From: Catenulispora pinisilvae
GTDB taxonomy: Bacteria > Actinomycetota > Actinomycetes > Streptomycetales > Catenulisporaceae
DNA: 57,982 bases
Direction of reading: 5' to 3'
NCBI RefSeq assembly: GCF_015356865.1
Contig: NZ_JAAFZA010000040.1
Coordinates: 1-57,982, forward strand
The notes below the pieces were generated by a model. The model saw only the letters and a list, made by a program, of their open reading frames with translations. It searched no databases and was not told the origin of the DNA. Made by a program: the position numbers and the translations under genes. Shown here one piece after another: positions 9,434-16,933 of this stretch (the first letter of the stretch is position 1; every line of letters starts with the position of its first letter).

Positions 9434-9462
9434 TTACCGGCCAGTCACCCTGTGTCGGGTGA
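9434..9462. promoter_or_regulatory. Candidate regulatory element upstream of DUF6230 gene
   Basis: GTTACCGGCCAGT (the repeat core at 9434-9445) is followed by TCACCC-N6-GGGTGA (9445-9462) and then GTGATCCATGTCAC. The same order of GTTACCGGCC and GTGATCCA occurs upstream of the exported-protein operon, with 11 instead of 16 bp between the two blocks. Confidence 0.5.
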
Positions 9463-9556
9463 TCCATGTCACATCCAGCTGTGCCGGTGCTGGTTGATCT
9501 CCTCCGACCGCGCCGGCCTTTCACGAACGCCTGGTGACAGGAATGGAAGGAGCCGA

Positions 9557-10171
9557 ATGGCGACCAAACCCGGCAAGGCGGAGGGCAAGGTCCGCTACCG
9601 CCGTGCCGCGATACCCGGGATAGCCGCGCTGGCCGTCACGGGCGGGCTCGTGATGGCGACCGCGCAGGGCGCGCTCGGCGTCCAGTTCGCGATCTCCGGC
9701 ATGCCGTTCGTGGTGACCGCGGACCACCTGCACGGACAGAACTTCGAGCAGTTCGGCGGGCTCGACAACGCCCTGGACAGCAAGAACCCCTGGCTGAAGA
9801 GCTCCAACGGCCAGGCCGTGGTGATGACCTCGGTGATCGGCGACGCGACGATCACCAACCTGTGCCAGAGCGTCAACCTGGTCGGGATCAACCTGGTGAT
9901 CCGGGCCGGCAACAAGGGCACCCCGGTGCACGCCACCAACCTGATCCTGGACTCCACCGACCTTTCCGGTGACGCCACCTTCCAGAACATCCAGATCGGC
10001 CGGGACGCGTCCAACCTGAGCGAGGACCAGGTGGTGGGCAACAAGTACACCTTCGGGCAGCAGGCCGACACGGTGGACATCGACAACGTCCGGCAGGACA
10101 GCTACGCGACCACCGCGTCGACGTTCTCGCTGCCGGGCCTGGACATGTCCTTCCAGAGTAAGGGCTGCTGA
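9557..10171 (+). CDS. DUF6230 family exported protein
   Basis: A 204-residue protein with a basic N-terminus, one hydrophobic segment (IPGIAALAVTGGLVMATAQGAL) acting as signal or anchor, and the family pattern: FAISGMPFVVTADHL, NLCQSV, VHATNLILDSTDLSGDATFQNIQIG, FGQQADTVDIDNVRQ and a terminal cysteine. Such proteins are widespread in streptomycetes; some database entries call them cholesterol esterase, but I see no GxSxG or other hydrolase motif here, so I treat the function as unknown. GGAAGGAG precedes ATG 9557. The next gene, DUF6114, starts 4 bp after its stop, the conserved partner arrangement. Confidence 0.85.
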   Translation: MATKPGKAEGKVRYRRAAIPGIAALAVTGGLVMATAQGALGVQFAISGMPFVVTADHLHGQNFEQFGGLDNALDSKNPWLKSSNGQAVVMTSVIGDATITNLCQSVNLVGINLVIRAGNKGTPVHATNLILDSTDLSGDATFQNIQIGRDASNLSEDQVVGNKYTFGQQADTVDIDNVRQDSYATTASTFSLPGLDMSFQSKGC

Positions 10172-10174
10172 GCG

Positions 10175-10645
10175 GTGACAGAGCACGAAGAAGGCGCGCC
10201 CCTCGTCTTCCCGGAGGCCCCGGCCCCCGAGGAACGGCGCGGGGTGCGCCGTGCCTTCCGGCATTGGCGTCGCACCCGGCCCTTCTGGGGCGGACTGTTG
10301 GTGACCCTCGGCGGCGGGGAGATCCTGGCGCTGTATCGCGCGTCATTGAAGGACACGATGCACATGGGCCTGTACGGCCTGGGCGGCTATCTCGTCCCGG
10401 TCCTGCTGGTGATCCTGGGCCTGAGCCTGATCTTCGACCCGCCGCACCGCACCTTCTACTCGGTGCTCTCCCTGCTGTTCGCCGTCGCCAGCTGGATGAC
10501 CAGCAACCTCGGCGGCTTCATCATCGGCATGCTGCTGGCGATGACCGGCGCCTCGCTGGCCTTCGGCTGGGCCGAATCGCAGCAACCTGAGGAAGAGTCG
10601 GCGCCGGTGCAGGAGAAGGAACCCGAAGGGTTGCCGACCGCCTGA
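10175..10645 (+). CDS. DUF6114 family membrane protein
   Basis: A 156-residue integral membrane protein with about four hydrophobic helices (FWGGLLVTLGGGEIL, LGGYLVPVLLVILGLSLIF, FYSVLSLLFAVASW, IIGMLLAMTGASLAFGW) between charged cytoplasmic tails. It is paired with the DUF6230 gene (GTG start at 10175, 3 bp after the upstream stop), an association common in streptomycetes, which implies that the two act together at the membrane. The biochemical role is unknown. Its stop codon lies inside a 17-bp tandem repeat. Confidence 0.85.
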   Translation: MTEHEEGAPLVFPEAPAPEERRGVRRAFRHWRRTRPFWGGLLVTLGGGEILALYRASLKDTMHMGLYGLGGYLVPVLLVILGLSLIFDPPHRTFYSVLSLLFAVASWMTSNLGGFIIGMLLAMTGASLAFGWAESQQPEEESAPVQEKEPEGLPTA

Positions 10646-10691
10646 CGGTCCCGCACTCCTGACGGTCCCGCACTCCAGACGGTTCTGCACC
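10641..10691. repeat. Tandem repeat, 17 bp x 3
   Basis: CCTGACGGTCCCGCACT occurs twice exactly (10641-10657, 10658-10674), followed by a diverged third unit. The first copy contains the stop codon of the DUF6114 gene. Confidence 0.7.
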
Positions 10692-10827
10692 TCTGAGTGC
10701 CCCGCGCGCCGCGCTGCCGATCGGGGCGGCGCGGGCGATGCATGCTGCCGTCGCGATTCCGAACTTGGTCGCATCGCTGGCGACCTGACCGGTGTCCAGC
10801 CCGCCGGCCCGTCCATTACCCGCGCTT

Positions 10828-11448
10828 CTACCCGCGCTTCTCCAGCTCGGCGCGCATACCGGCGACGATGGCGTTCAGGCCGTAATCGAATACCGCGTCG
10901 GGATCGCGTGCGGCGCCGACCGCGGCTACCAGGTTCGGGTACTGCGACATGTCCGGCATCCCGTCAGGCTGTTCCGCTGGTTCGGCCTCGGCGGCGTGGC
11001 CCCGTGCCCCTTCGCGCTCCAGCGCGGAGCCGGTGATGTAGCTGCTGATGGCCAGCAGGCCGCGCAGCGCCTCTTCCGGTGCGAAGCCGGCGGCGCCCAG
11101 CGCTTCGAGCATTGATTCCAGCCCCGGGAACAGGTCCTCGGTGGGCTTGGTCTGCGCTGCCAGGCGGGCGCCGTCGCGGTGTCTGATCAGCCTTCCGTAC
11201 TGGAGCCGGGAGCGTTCGATGAGCCAGTCGTCCCAGGCCTGGCCGGGGCGCGGGACCCGGAGTTCGGCGGGGCTCATCGCGACCAGCATGTGGTCCAGGA
11301 GCTCCTGCTTGTTCTTGAAGTGCCAGTAGAGCGCCGGCGCCTGGACGTCGAACTCCTTGGCCAGCCGGCGCATGGACAGCTTGTCCAGGCCGACCTCGTC
11401 CAGTAATGCGATCGCCGTGTCGATGATCGCTTGGCGCTCCAGTTTCAC
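10828..11448 (-). CDS. TetR family repressor (TetR_C type)
   Basis: A 206-residue regulator with an N-terminal HTH (IIDTAIALLDEVGLDKLSMRRLAKEFDVQAPALYWHFKNKQELLDHM), the form typical of classical TetR, and a C-terminal all-helical ligand domain. It is divergent from an FAD monooxygenase; two near-identical operator-like palindromes lie between the start codons and one overlaps its own -10 (TAAGCT, 11455-11460; GTG follows 6 nt later), so autorepression plus repression of the monooxygenase is likely. The arrangement copies that of drug-inducible flavin monooxygenases. The inducer is unknown. Confidence 0.92.
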   Translation of the reverse strand: MKLERQAIIDTAIALLDEVGLDKLSMRRLAKEFDVQAPALYWHFKNKQELLDHMLVAMSPAELRVPRPGQAWDDWLIERSRLQYGRLIRHRDGARLAAQTKPTEDLFPGLESMLEALGAAGFAPEEALRGLLAISSYITGSALEREGARGHAAEAEPAEQPDGMPDMSQYPNLVAAVGAARDPDAVFDYGLNAIVAGMRAELEKRG

Positions 11449-11449
11449 C

Positions 11450-11507
11450 TTGACAGCTTAACAGTGTTCAGGAGATGCTGGGTCGCGAAGCACTTAACAC
11501 TGTTAAG
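11450..11507. promoter_or_regulatory. Paired TetR operators and divergent promoters
   Basis: CTTAACA-C-TGTTAAG (11493-11507, perfect 7-1-7) and CTTAACA-G-TGTTCAG (11457-11471, one mismatch) have centres 36 bp apart. A consensus TTGACA -35 lies at 11450-11455 pointing toward the monooxygenase. The first operator sits directly against the AAGGAGG ribosome site of the monooxygenase and the second overlaps the tetR promoter. Confidence 0.8.
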
Positions 11508-11517
11508 GAGGTGGACG

Positions 11518-13056
11518 ATGCGTATCGTCATCGTCGGGGGCGGTCCGGTGGGTCTGATGGCCGCGTGTGAGCTGCGGCTTTATGGCATCGAGGCGGTGGT
11601 GCTGGAGCGCCGCCCGGATATCGACCCCACCATCAAGGCCGGAGCGATCCAGGGCCGGGGCGTGGACGCCCTCGACCGGCGCGGGCTGGCCGACCGGGTG
11701 CGCGAGGCCGGCGGGGAGCGGTTGCTGGCCTTCCAGAACCTGATGCGGGAGCACGGAATCCGTGGGCATTTCTCCGGGATGTTCGTGCTCCGGGAGGGCA
11801 GCTATGGCGGCGAGCCCGTGCTGCCGGTGGCACAGCAGGCGCTGGAGGAGGTGCTGAACGAGCGCGCGGCCGAACTCGGCGTCGACGTCCGGCGCGGGCA
11901 CCGGGTCCTGGCATGGGATCAGGACTCTGACGGCGTGACGCTGCGGGTGGCCGGGTCCGAACCCGGCCCGCAGGCCCAGGCCGGCGCTGAGGCCGAACCC
12001 TACGAACTCCGCGCCGACTGGCTGATCGGCGCCGACGGCGGCCGCTCGCTGGTCCGCAAGGGCGGCGCGTTCACCTTCCCCGGCACCGACGGCATCATCA
12101 CCGGCTACCAGGCCATCGCAGAGCTCGATGACCCGGACTTCGTCCCGCTCGGCTGGAACCGCCGCGAACACGGCATGGTGGTGAACGGCCCGAACCCGGG
12201 CCGGTTGCTGCTGGTCGGCTTCGACGGCCCGCCGGCCGACCGCGACGCCCCGGTCACCCCGGAGGAGTTGCAGACCGCCCTGCGCCGGATCAGCGGCACG
12301 CAGGTCAGCGTCAAGGCGATCACCACCGTGACCCGCTTCACCGACAACGCCCGCCAGGCCGACACCTACCGCGACGGCCGCGTCCTGCTGGCCGGGGACG
12401 CCGCGCACGTCCACTCGCCCTTCGGTGGCCAGGGCCTGAACCTGGGCCTGGGCGACGCGATGAACCTGGGCTGGAAGCTGGCCCTGGTGGCGCGCGGCCA
12501 GGCCCCGGACAGCCTGCTCGACACCTACACCGCCGAGCGCCACCCGGTCGCCGCGCGGGTCCTGGACAACACCCGCGCCCAGGTCGCGCTCATGCGCCCG
12601 GGCCCGCACGCCGACGCGCTGCGCGGCATCTTCGCCAAGCTCCTGGCGCACGACGACGCCAACCGCTGGCTCACCGACATGATGGGCGGCGACGACCTGC
12701 GCTATGACGTGGGTTCCGACCTGGACGCCGTCGGCCGGTTCTGCCCGGACCTGCGGCTCGACACGCTCGACGGCCCGGTGCGCCTGGCCGAACGGCTGCG
12801 CTCCGGTCGCGGGCAGCTGTTCGTCGGTAACGAGCAGGAGACGCCTGACGTTGCACTGTGGATCAAGACCGCCGCCGAATGGGGCGACCGCGTCGAAGTG
12901 ACAGTGGGCACCGGCACCGGCGGCGGCACCAGTGCCGAAGCCCCGTCGCGGGCGGTGCTGGTCCGCCCGGACGGGTTCATCGCCTGGACCGCGGAGTCGG
13001 AGCAGCCGCTCACCGAAGTACTCGGACGCTGGTTCGGCCCCGCGGAAGGCGAATGA
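11518..13056 (+). CDS. FAD-dependent aromatic/antibiotic monooxygenase
   Basis: A 512-residue class A flavoprotein hydroxylase, the family of PgaE, RdmE and rifampicin monooxygenase. Motifs: GGGPVGLMAACEL (Rossmann FAD loop, residues 7-19), GADGGRSLVRK (DG motif) and GDAAHVHSPFGGQGLNLGLGD (GD motif and FAD ribityl contact, described in full by 12393-12455), with a C-terminal thioredoxin-like domain. It would hydroxylate an aromatic substrate using NAD(P)H and O2. Start ATG 11518 follows AAGGAGGTGG. Adjacent tetR and operators suggest induction by a small aromatic or antibiotic. A 17-bp-stem terminator follows the stop. Confidence 0.92.
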   Translation: MRIVIVGGGPVGLMAACELRLYGIEAVVLERRPDIDPTIKAGAIQGRGVDALDRRGLADRVREAGGERLLAFQNLMREHGIRGHFSGMFVLREGSYGGEPVLPVAQQALEEVLNERAAELGVDVRRGHRVLAWDQDSDGVTLRVAGSEPGPQAQAGAEAEPYELRADWLIGADGGRSLVRKGGAFTFPGTDGIITGYQAIAELDDPDFVPLGWNRREHGMVVNGPNPGRLLLVGFDGPPADRDAPVTPEELQTALRRISGTQVSVKAITTVTRFTDNARQADTYRDGRVLLAGDAAHVHSPFGGQGLNLGLGDAMNLGWKLALVARGQAPDSLLDTYTAERHPVAARVLDNTRAQVALMRPGPHADALRGIFAKLLAHDDANRWLTDMMGGDDLRYDVGSDLDAVGRFCPDLRLDTLDGPVRLAERLRSGRGQLFVGNEQETPDVALWIKTAAEWGDRVEVTVGTGTGGGTSAEAPSRAVLVRPDGFIAWTAESEQPLTEVLGRWFGPAEGE

Positions 13057-13057
13057 A

Positions 13058-13101
13058 TTCGCGCAGCCTTCGGCCGCCTACGCCGCCGAAGGCTGCGCGA
13101 A
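13058..13101. terminator. Bidirectional hairpin terminator
   Basis: A perfect 17-bp inverted repeat (13058-13074 with 13085-13101, 10-nt loop) begins just after the monooxygenase stop. Its right arm lies inside the last codons of the convergent glyoxalase gene. Confidence 0.8.
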
Positions 13102-13626
13102 CCTCAGGATGTTGCCATAAGGATCGATGACGCTGAACGTCGGCCCGCCCGGCGCGTTCCGCTCCAGGCCCGGCCGCACCGGCGCGTTCGGCCGGGCCAG
13201 CACCTCCGCGTGCAGACTGAAGACGTCGGCGACCGGGATCCACGCCACCCCGTTCGGGCTGCCGTCGCCGTGGTGCTCAGACAGGTGGAGCACGGCCTCG
13301 GACCGGGACACCTGCACATACAGCGGCGTTCCGGGCTCGAACCGGTGCTCCCAGTCCAGCGTGAACCCCAGGAAATCAAGGTAGAACGGCAGCGCCGCCT
13401 CGACGGACAGCACCCGGAACACCGGGATCCCCGGGCTGATCTCGGGCGGCGCGGCCTTTCCCGACTGCCCGAGCAGGGCGGCGAGCACGTTCCAGTCCTT
13501 CGCGCCGACCTGGTGGGAGACCACCTCCAGGGCGAGGCTGTGCGGGATGTCGAACCCCGCCACCGCCAGTTCCTCCCGCAGGATTTTGGCCAGGGCCTTG
13601 GCCCGGTCTGCTTCGATGGACGCCAT
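13078..13626 (-). CDS. Glyoxalase/bleomycin-resistance (VOC) family protein
   Basis: A 182-residue protein. Residues 1-60 (ADRAKALAKILREELAVAGFDIPHSLALEVVSHQVGAKDWNVLAA in outline) form the glyoxalase-related N-terminal helical domain; residues 65-182 are a single VOC module (PVFRVLSVEAALPFYLDFLGF ... PGTPLYVQVSRSEAVLHLSEHHGD ... VIDPYGNILRF). These proteins bind metal or small hydrophobic compounds and some give bleomycin-type resistance; substrate unknown here. GGAAGG precedes the ATG at 13626. Convergent with the monooxygenase and sharing its terminator. Confidence 0.88.
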   Translation of the reverse strand: MASIEADRAKALAKILREELAVAGFDIPHSLALEVVSHQVGAKDWNVLAALLGQSGKAAPPEISPGIPVFRVLSVEAALPFYLDFLGFTLDWEHRFEPGTPLYVQVSRSEAVLHLSEHHGDGSPNGVAWIPVADVFSLHAEVLARPNAPVRPGLERNAPGGPTFSVIDPYGNILRFAQPSAA

Positions 13627-13786
13627 AGCGTCAGCCTTCCACGCGGCCCATCCTGCCGATGCCCGCGTTGTCGGCCGGCGCCGCGATCAGGAAGTGCGGA
13701 TGCCGAAGGTCCTCTGATGCATTCACCGAACCCCGAAGGGCGCGAGCGGCGGGCTGCACCAAGCCGGTACCGATGGTAGACCCCGG

Positions 13787-13900
13787 TGCCGCGGAACCAA
13801 AGCACCCCGCCGCCGCGGAACCAAGGCGCCGCCCGGAACCAACCCGCTGCCCTCAGGACCAACCCGCCGCCCCAGAACCATTGCGCCGCCTCAGAACCAA
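13787..13900. repeat. Degenerate tandem repeat, about 18-24 bp x 6
   Basis: Six units each carrying GGAACCAA or a close variant start near 13793, 13817, 13835, 13856, 13874 and 13893. They fill the gap upstream of the glyoxalase gene and run into the 3' end of glcE. Confidence 0.55.
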
Positions 13901-15147
13901 GGCGCGAACCGTCCCGGCGCGAACCGGTTCTCCGGATCGAAGTTCCCCTTCACCCGCCGCATCACCTCCACGCTGCCCGGCGCGCGCCCCCACGACTCCA
14001 CCATCGCGTCCACGCCGGGCCGCCGCCGGCGCAGCATCACGAAGCCGCCCACGGCCTCGACCGACGCGCGCCAGTTCTTCACCAGCTCCGCGTGCGCCTT
14101 GGCGTCCGAGCCGGTGACCCGCACGGTGTACGCCCCGGTGGCCGGGCTGCACGTCAGCAGCGCCTTGACCCCGGCCCGGTCGGCCCACGCGGACAGCGCG
14201 CCGACCAGTCCGGGATCGATGCCGGGCCGGGTGGCGGCGCGCATCACGGTGTCGCCGGGCTCGGCGACGACCCGCGCCGCGTGCGACTCCCAGAAGCTGT
14301 GCGCCTCGCCGGCGTCGAGTTCGGCCAGGCTGCCGGTGAGCATGGACCGGGCCGCCGCCGCGCGCGCCGCCGCGCCGTCGGCCGTGCCGTCGAAGCGCAC
14401 CGCCAGCACCTGCTCCGGCTCGCACCACTCCACCGCGCTCGGCTCGATCGCCGACCTGGTCAGGGCCCAGGTGAGACGCTGCGCCGACGCGGTGTCGACG
14501 TCGCGGACCATCACCGTGCGGGAGGTCGCCGGGAGCGGGTGCACCCGTAATACGAGCTCTGCGACGACGCCCAGCGTGCCCAGCGAGCCGTGGCACAGCT
14601 TCGCCAGGTCGTAGCCTGCCACGTTCTTGATGACGTGCCCGCCGCTCTTGGCGATCGCGCCGTCCGGGAACACCATCGTCGCGCCGATCACCAGCTCCCG
14701 CAGCGAGCCGTAGGCCAGGCGGCGGGGTCCGGCGTCGCCGGTGGCCAGCAGCCCGCCGATGGTCGCCTCCGAGCGCGCCGGGTCGTAGGGCAGCCACTGC
14801 CCGTGCTCGGCCAGTTCGGCCTGCAACACGTCCAGCCGGATCCCGCCCTGGACGTGCACGGTCATGTCGGCCGGCCGGTGGTCCAGCACGCGGTCCATAC
14901 CGGCCAGCGAGACCGTGGTGCGGGCGTCGCGCACCGGCGCGCCCCAGGTGGTCGCCGTCCCGGTACCGCGGATCAGGACCGCGCCGACCGTGGAGACGGC
15001 GTCGCGCAGGTCCTTCACCGTGGTCGGCGTGATCGAGCGCGGGCTGGCCGGCGGTTCGGACGCCGCCGCGGCGCCGTCAGCCGGCGAAGTCCCGTTCGGG
15101 GCGGGCTTCCCGTCGGGGGTGGAAGCGGAGGAGGGGGCGCCTACCAT
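13891..15147 (-). CDS. glcE: Glycolate-oxidase-type FAD-binding subunit GlcE
   Basis: A 418-residue FAD-binding protein with a PCMH-type domain (TPTTVKDLRDAV, VLIRGTGT, MTVHVQGGIRLDVLQAELAEHGQWLPYDP, TIGGLLATGDAGPRR, IKNVAGYDLAKL) and a short C-terminal region ending in the family signature FDPENRFAPGRF. GlcE pairs with GlcD and the iron-sulfur GlcF to oxidise glycolate or a related 2-hydroxy acid. Its ATG overlaps the glcD stop by 7 nt, showing translational coupling. The first 35 residues are a low-complexity leader. GlcF is not adjacent but lies 4.5 kb away on the other strand. Confidence 0.88.
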   Translation of the reverse strand: MVGAPSSASTPDGKPAPNGTSPADGAAAASEPPASPRSITPTTVKDLRDAVSTVGAVLIRGTGTATTWGAPVRDARTTVSLAGMDRVLDHRPADMTVHVQGGIRLDVLQAELAEHGQWLPYDPARSEATIGGLLATGDAGPRRLAYGSLRELVIGATMVFPDGAIAKSGGHVIKNVAGYDLAKLCHGSLGTLGVVAELVLRVHPLPATSRTVMVRDVDTASAQRLTWALTRSAIEPSAVEWCEPEQVLAVRFDGTADGAAARAAAARSMLTGSLAELDAGEAHSFWESHAARVVAEPGDTVMRAATRPGIDPGLVGALSAWADRAGVKALLTCSPATGAYTVRVTGSDAKAHAELVKNWRASVEAVGGFVMLRRRRPGVDAMVESWGRAPGSVEVMRRVKGNFDPENRFAPGRFAPWF

Positions 15148-16643
15148 CTCTGGATCTTTCCGGTCTCTTCAAGCGGGTGTGGCTGATAAGCCCCGGCCCT
15201 GGCCTCGCCGCACAACGCGGGAGTCGGGAACACCTTGCCGGGATTGCACAGCCCTGACGGGTCGAACGCGGCGCGCAGACGGTCCATGGCCGTCAGATCC
15301 GCGGGGGAGAACATCTTGGGCATCGAGCAGGCCTTGTCCACGCCGATCCCGTGCTCGCCGGACAGCGAGCCGCCGAGCGCCACGCACAGCTCGGCGATGT
15401 CGGCCGCCAGCTTCTCGGCGGCCGGTCCCTGGCCGTCGGCTTCCCGGTACAGAACCAGCGGATGCAGGTTGCCGTCGCCGGCGTGGAAGACATTGGCAAC
15501 ACGCAACCCGGCGGCCGCCGACAGGTCGGCGATCCCGGCCAGCGCCTCGGCCAGCCGGGTCCGCGGCACGACGCCGTCCTGCAACAGGAATTCCGGGGAA
15601 AGCCGCCCCATCGCGGCGAACGCCGCCTTGCGCCCGGCCCAGATCGCGGCCCGCTCCGCCTCGTCAGCGGCGATCCGCAGCCGGGTGCAGGCGTGCTCCG
15701 AACACAGGGCGCTGACTTGGTCGAACAGCTCCGCGCACTCCTCGCCGTGGCCGTCGAGCTCGATGATCAGCGAGGCCGCGGCCTCACGGTCGTAGCCGGC
15801 GTGCACGGCGTCCTCACAGGCCCGGATCGCCAGGTTGTCCATCATCTCGATGGCGGCCGGCACGATTCCGGCGGCGATCACCGCGCTGACCGTCTCGCAG
15901 GCCGAGGGCACGTCCGGGAAGTCCGCGACCAGCGTGCGCACCGCTTCCGGCTTGCGCAGCAGCCGCACCGCGATCCGGGTGGCGACGCCGCAGGTCCCCT
16001 CGGCGCCGACGAACACGCCGCGCAGGTCGTAGCCGGGGGCGTCGTAGCAGGGGGCTTCGATGTCGTCCGAGCCGAGCACCGCGACGGTGCCGTCCGGCAG
16101 CACGGTCTCCACCGCCAGGACGTGGTGCGAGGTGAAGCCGTACTTCAGGCAGTGCGCGCCGCCGGAGTTCTCCGCGACGTTGCCGCCGATCGTGCAGACC
16201 ACCTGAGAGGAGGGGTCCGGGGCGTAGTAGAGCCCGAACTCGCCGGCGACCGCGCTGATGGACAGGTTGGTCGCGCCCGGCTCCACGATCGCCACCAATC
16301 GGTCCGGATCCACATCAAGTATCCGGTTGAGCTTCGCCAGGGCTATGACGACGCCGGATTCGGCCGGCAGCGCGCCGCCGGACAGTCCGGTGCCGGCGCC
16401 GCGGGCGACGTACGGGACGCCGTGCCGCAGACACGCCCGGACGATCGGGGCGACTTGGGAGCGGTCGGCCGGAAGCAGGACCAGACCGGGCAACACGCGG
16501 TGCGCGGTGAGCGCGTCGGTCTCGTACGCTCGGCGTTCGGCCTGCCCGGAGAGCACCCGCAGGCTCGGACCGCACTCGGCGATCACGTCCCGCAGGACCG
16601 CCTCCAGCGCCCGCCGCCGATCCGTGGCGGCCTGAAGTTCCAC
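15141..16643 (-). CDS. glcD: Glycolate-oxidase-type FAD-linked subunit GlcD
   Basis: A 500-residue flavoprotein of the GlcD/D-lactate dehydrogenase group. FAD-binding motifs: PYVARGAGTGLSGGALP, GATNLSISAVAGEFGLYYAPDPSS and GGNVAENSGGAHCLKYG; the C-terminal FAD-oxidase domain ends SGEHGIGVDKACSMPKMF and LCNPGKVFP. GTG 16643 is chosen because GGGGG lies 9 nt upstream and the N-terminus matches family length; an upstream in-frame ATG at 16715 adds 24 non-conserved residues. First gene of the glcD-glcE unit, divergent from a GlxA-type regulator that may control it. Confidence 0.9.
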   Translation of the reverse strand: MELQAATDRRRALEAVLRDVIAECGPSLRVLSGQAERRAYETDALTAHRVLPGLVLLPADRSQVAPIVRACLRHGVPYVARGAGTGLSGGALPAESGVVIALAKLNRILDVDPDRLVAIVEPGATNLSISAVAGEFGLYYAPDPSSQVVCTIGGNVAENSGGAHCLKYGFTSHHVLAVETVLPDGTVAVLGSDDIEAPCYDAPGYDLRGVFVGAEGTCGVATRIAVRLLRKPEAVRTLVADFPDVPSACETVSAVIAAGIVPAAIEMMDNLAIRACEDAVHAGYDREAAASLIIELDGHGEECAELFDQVSALCSEHACTRLRIAADEAERAAIWAGRKAAFAAMGRLSPEFLLQDGVVPRTRLAEALAGIADLSAAAGLRVANVFHAGDGNLHPLVLYREADGQGPAAEKLAADIAELCVALGGSLSGEHGIGVDKACSMPKMFSPADLTAMDRLRAAFDPSGLCNPGKVFPTPALCGEARAGAYQPHPLEETGKIQRW

Positions 16644-16933
16644 GCGCCGTGCCCCCTTTCCGCCGTCCCCCGCGCTGGGTGTGTCCCCATGGCCGATCCT
16701 GTAGTAGATCACCACAGATTATTAGTAGGTCAGCACAGATCACCACCATGCGCCAGCTGTGAGGGGTACGGCCGGAAGCGGCCGCCGGGTGGACACCTGT
16801 GGCCCCTTCATGTATGTGTTCTGATAATCACCGGCCCGGCACGGCTTCCGATCCAAGTCGCAATTCCCTTTGCGTACAAAGGAAAATGGCTCGTTCCGAC
16901 GATCCATCTGGACCAGAGAGGTCAGCCCGCCGA
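16644..16933. promoter_or_regulatory. Divergent intergenic region glcD / GlxA-type regulator
   Basis: This 290-bp gap has lower GC than its neighbours. GATCACCAC occurs twice (16707-16715 and 16738-16746) flanking an AT-rich ATTATTAG. CCTTTG-CGTA-CAAAGG (16867-16882) is a perfect inverted repeat 52 bp before the regulator start. No gene fits here. Confidence 0.5.

Noticed and set aside
9557-10171. Cholesterol esterase
   Set aside because: Some family entries carry that name, but no GxSxG or other hydrolase motif is visible; kept as DUF6230.
11431-11517. Extra 29 N-terminal residues of the FAD monooxygenase
   Set aside because: They would run through the operator and promoter region; ATG 11518 has a perfect ribosome site and starts at the FAD-binding strand.
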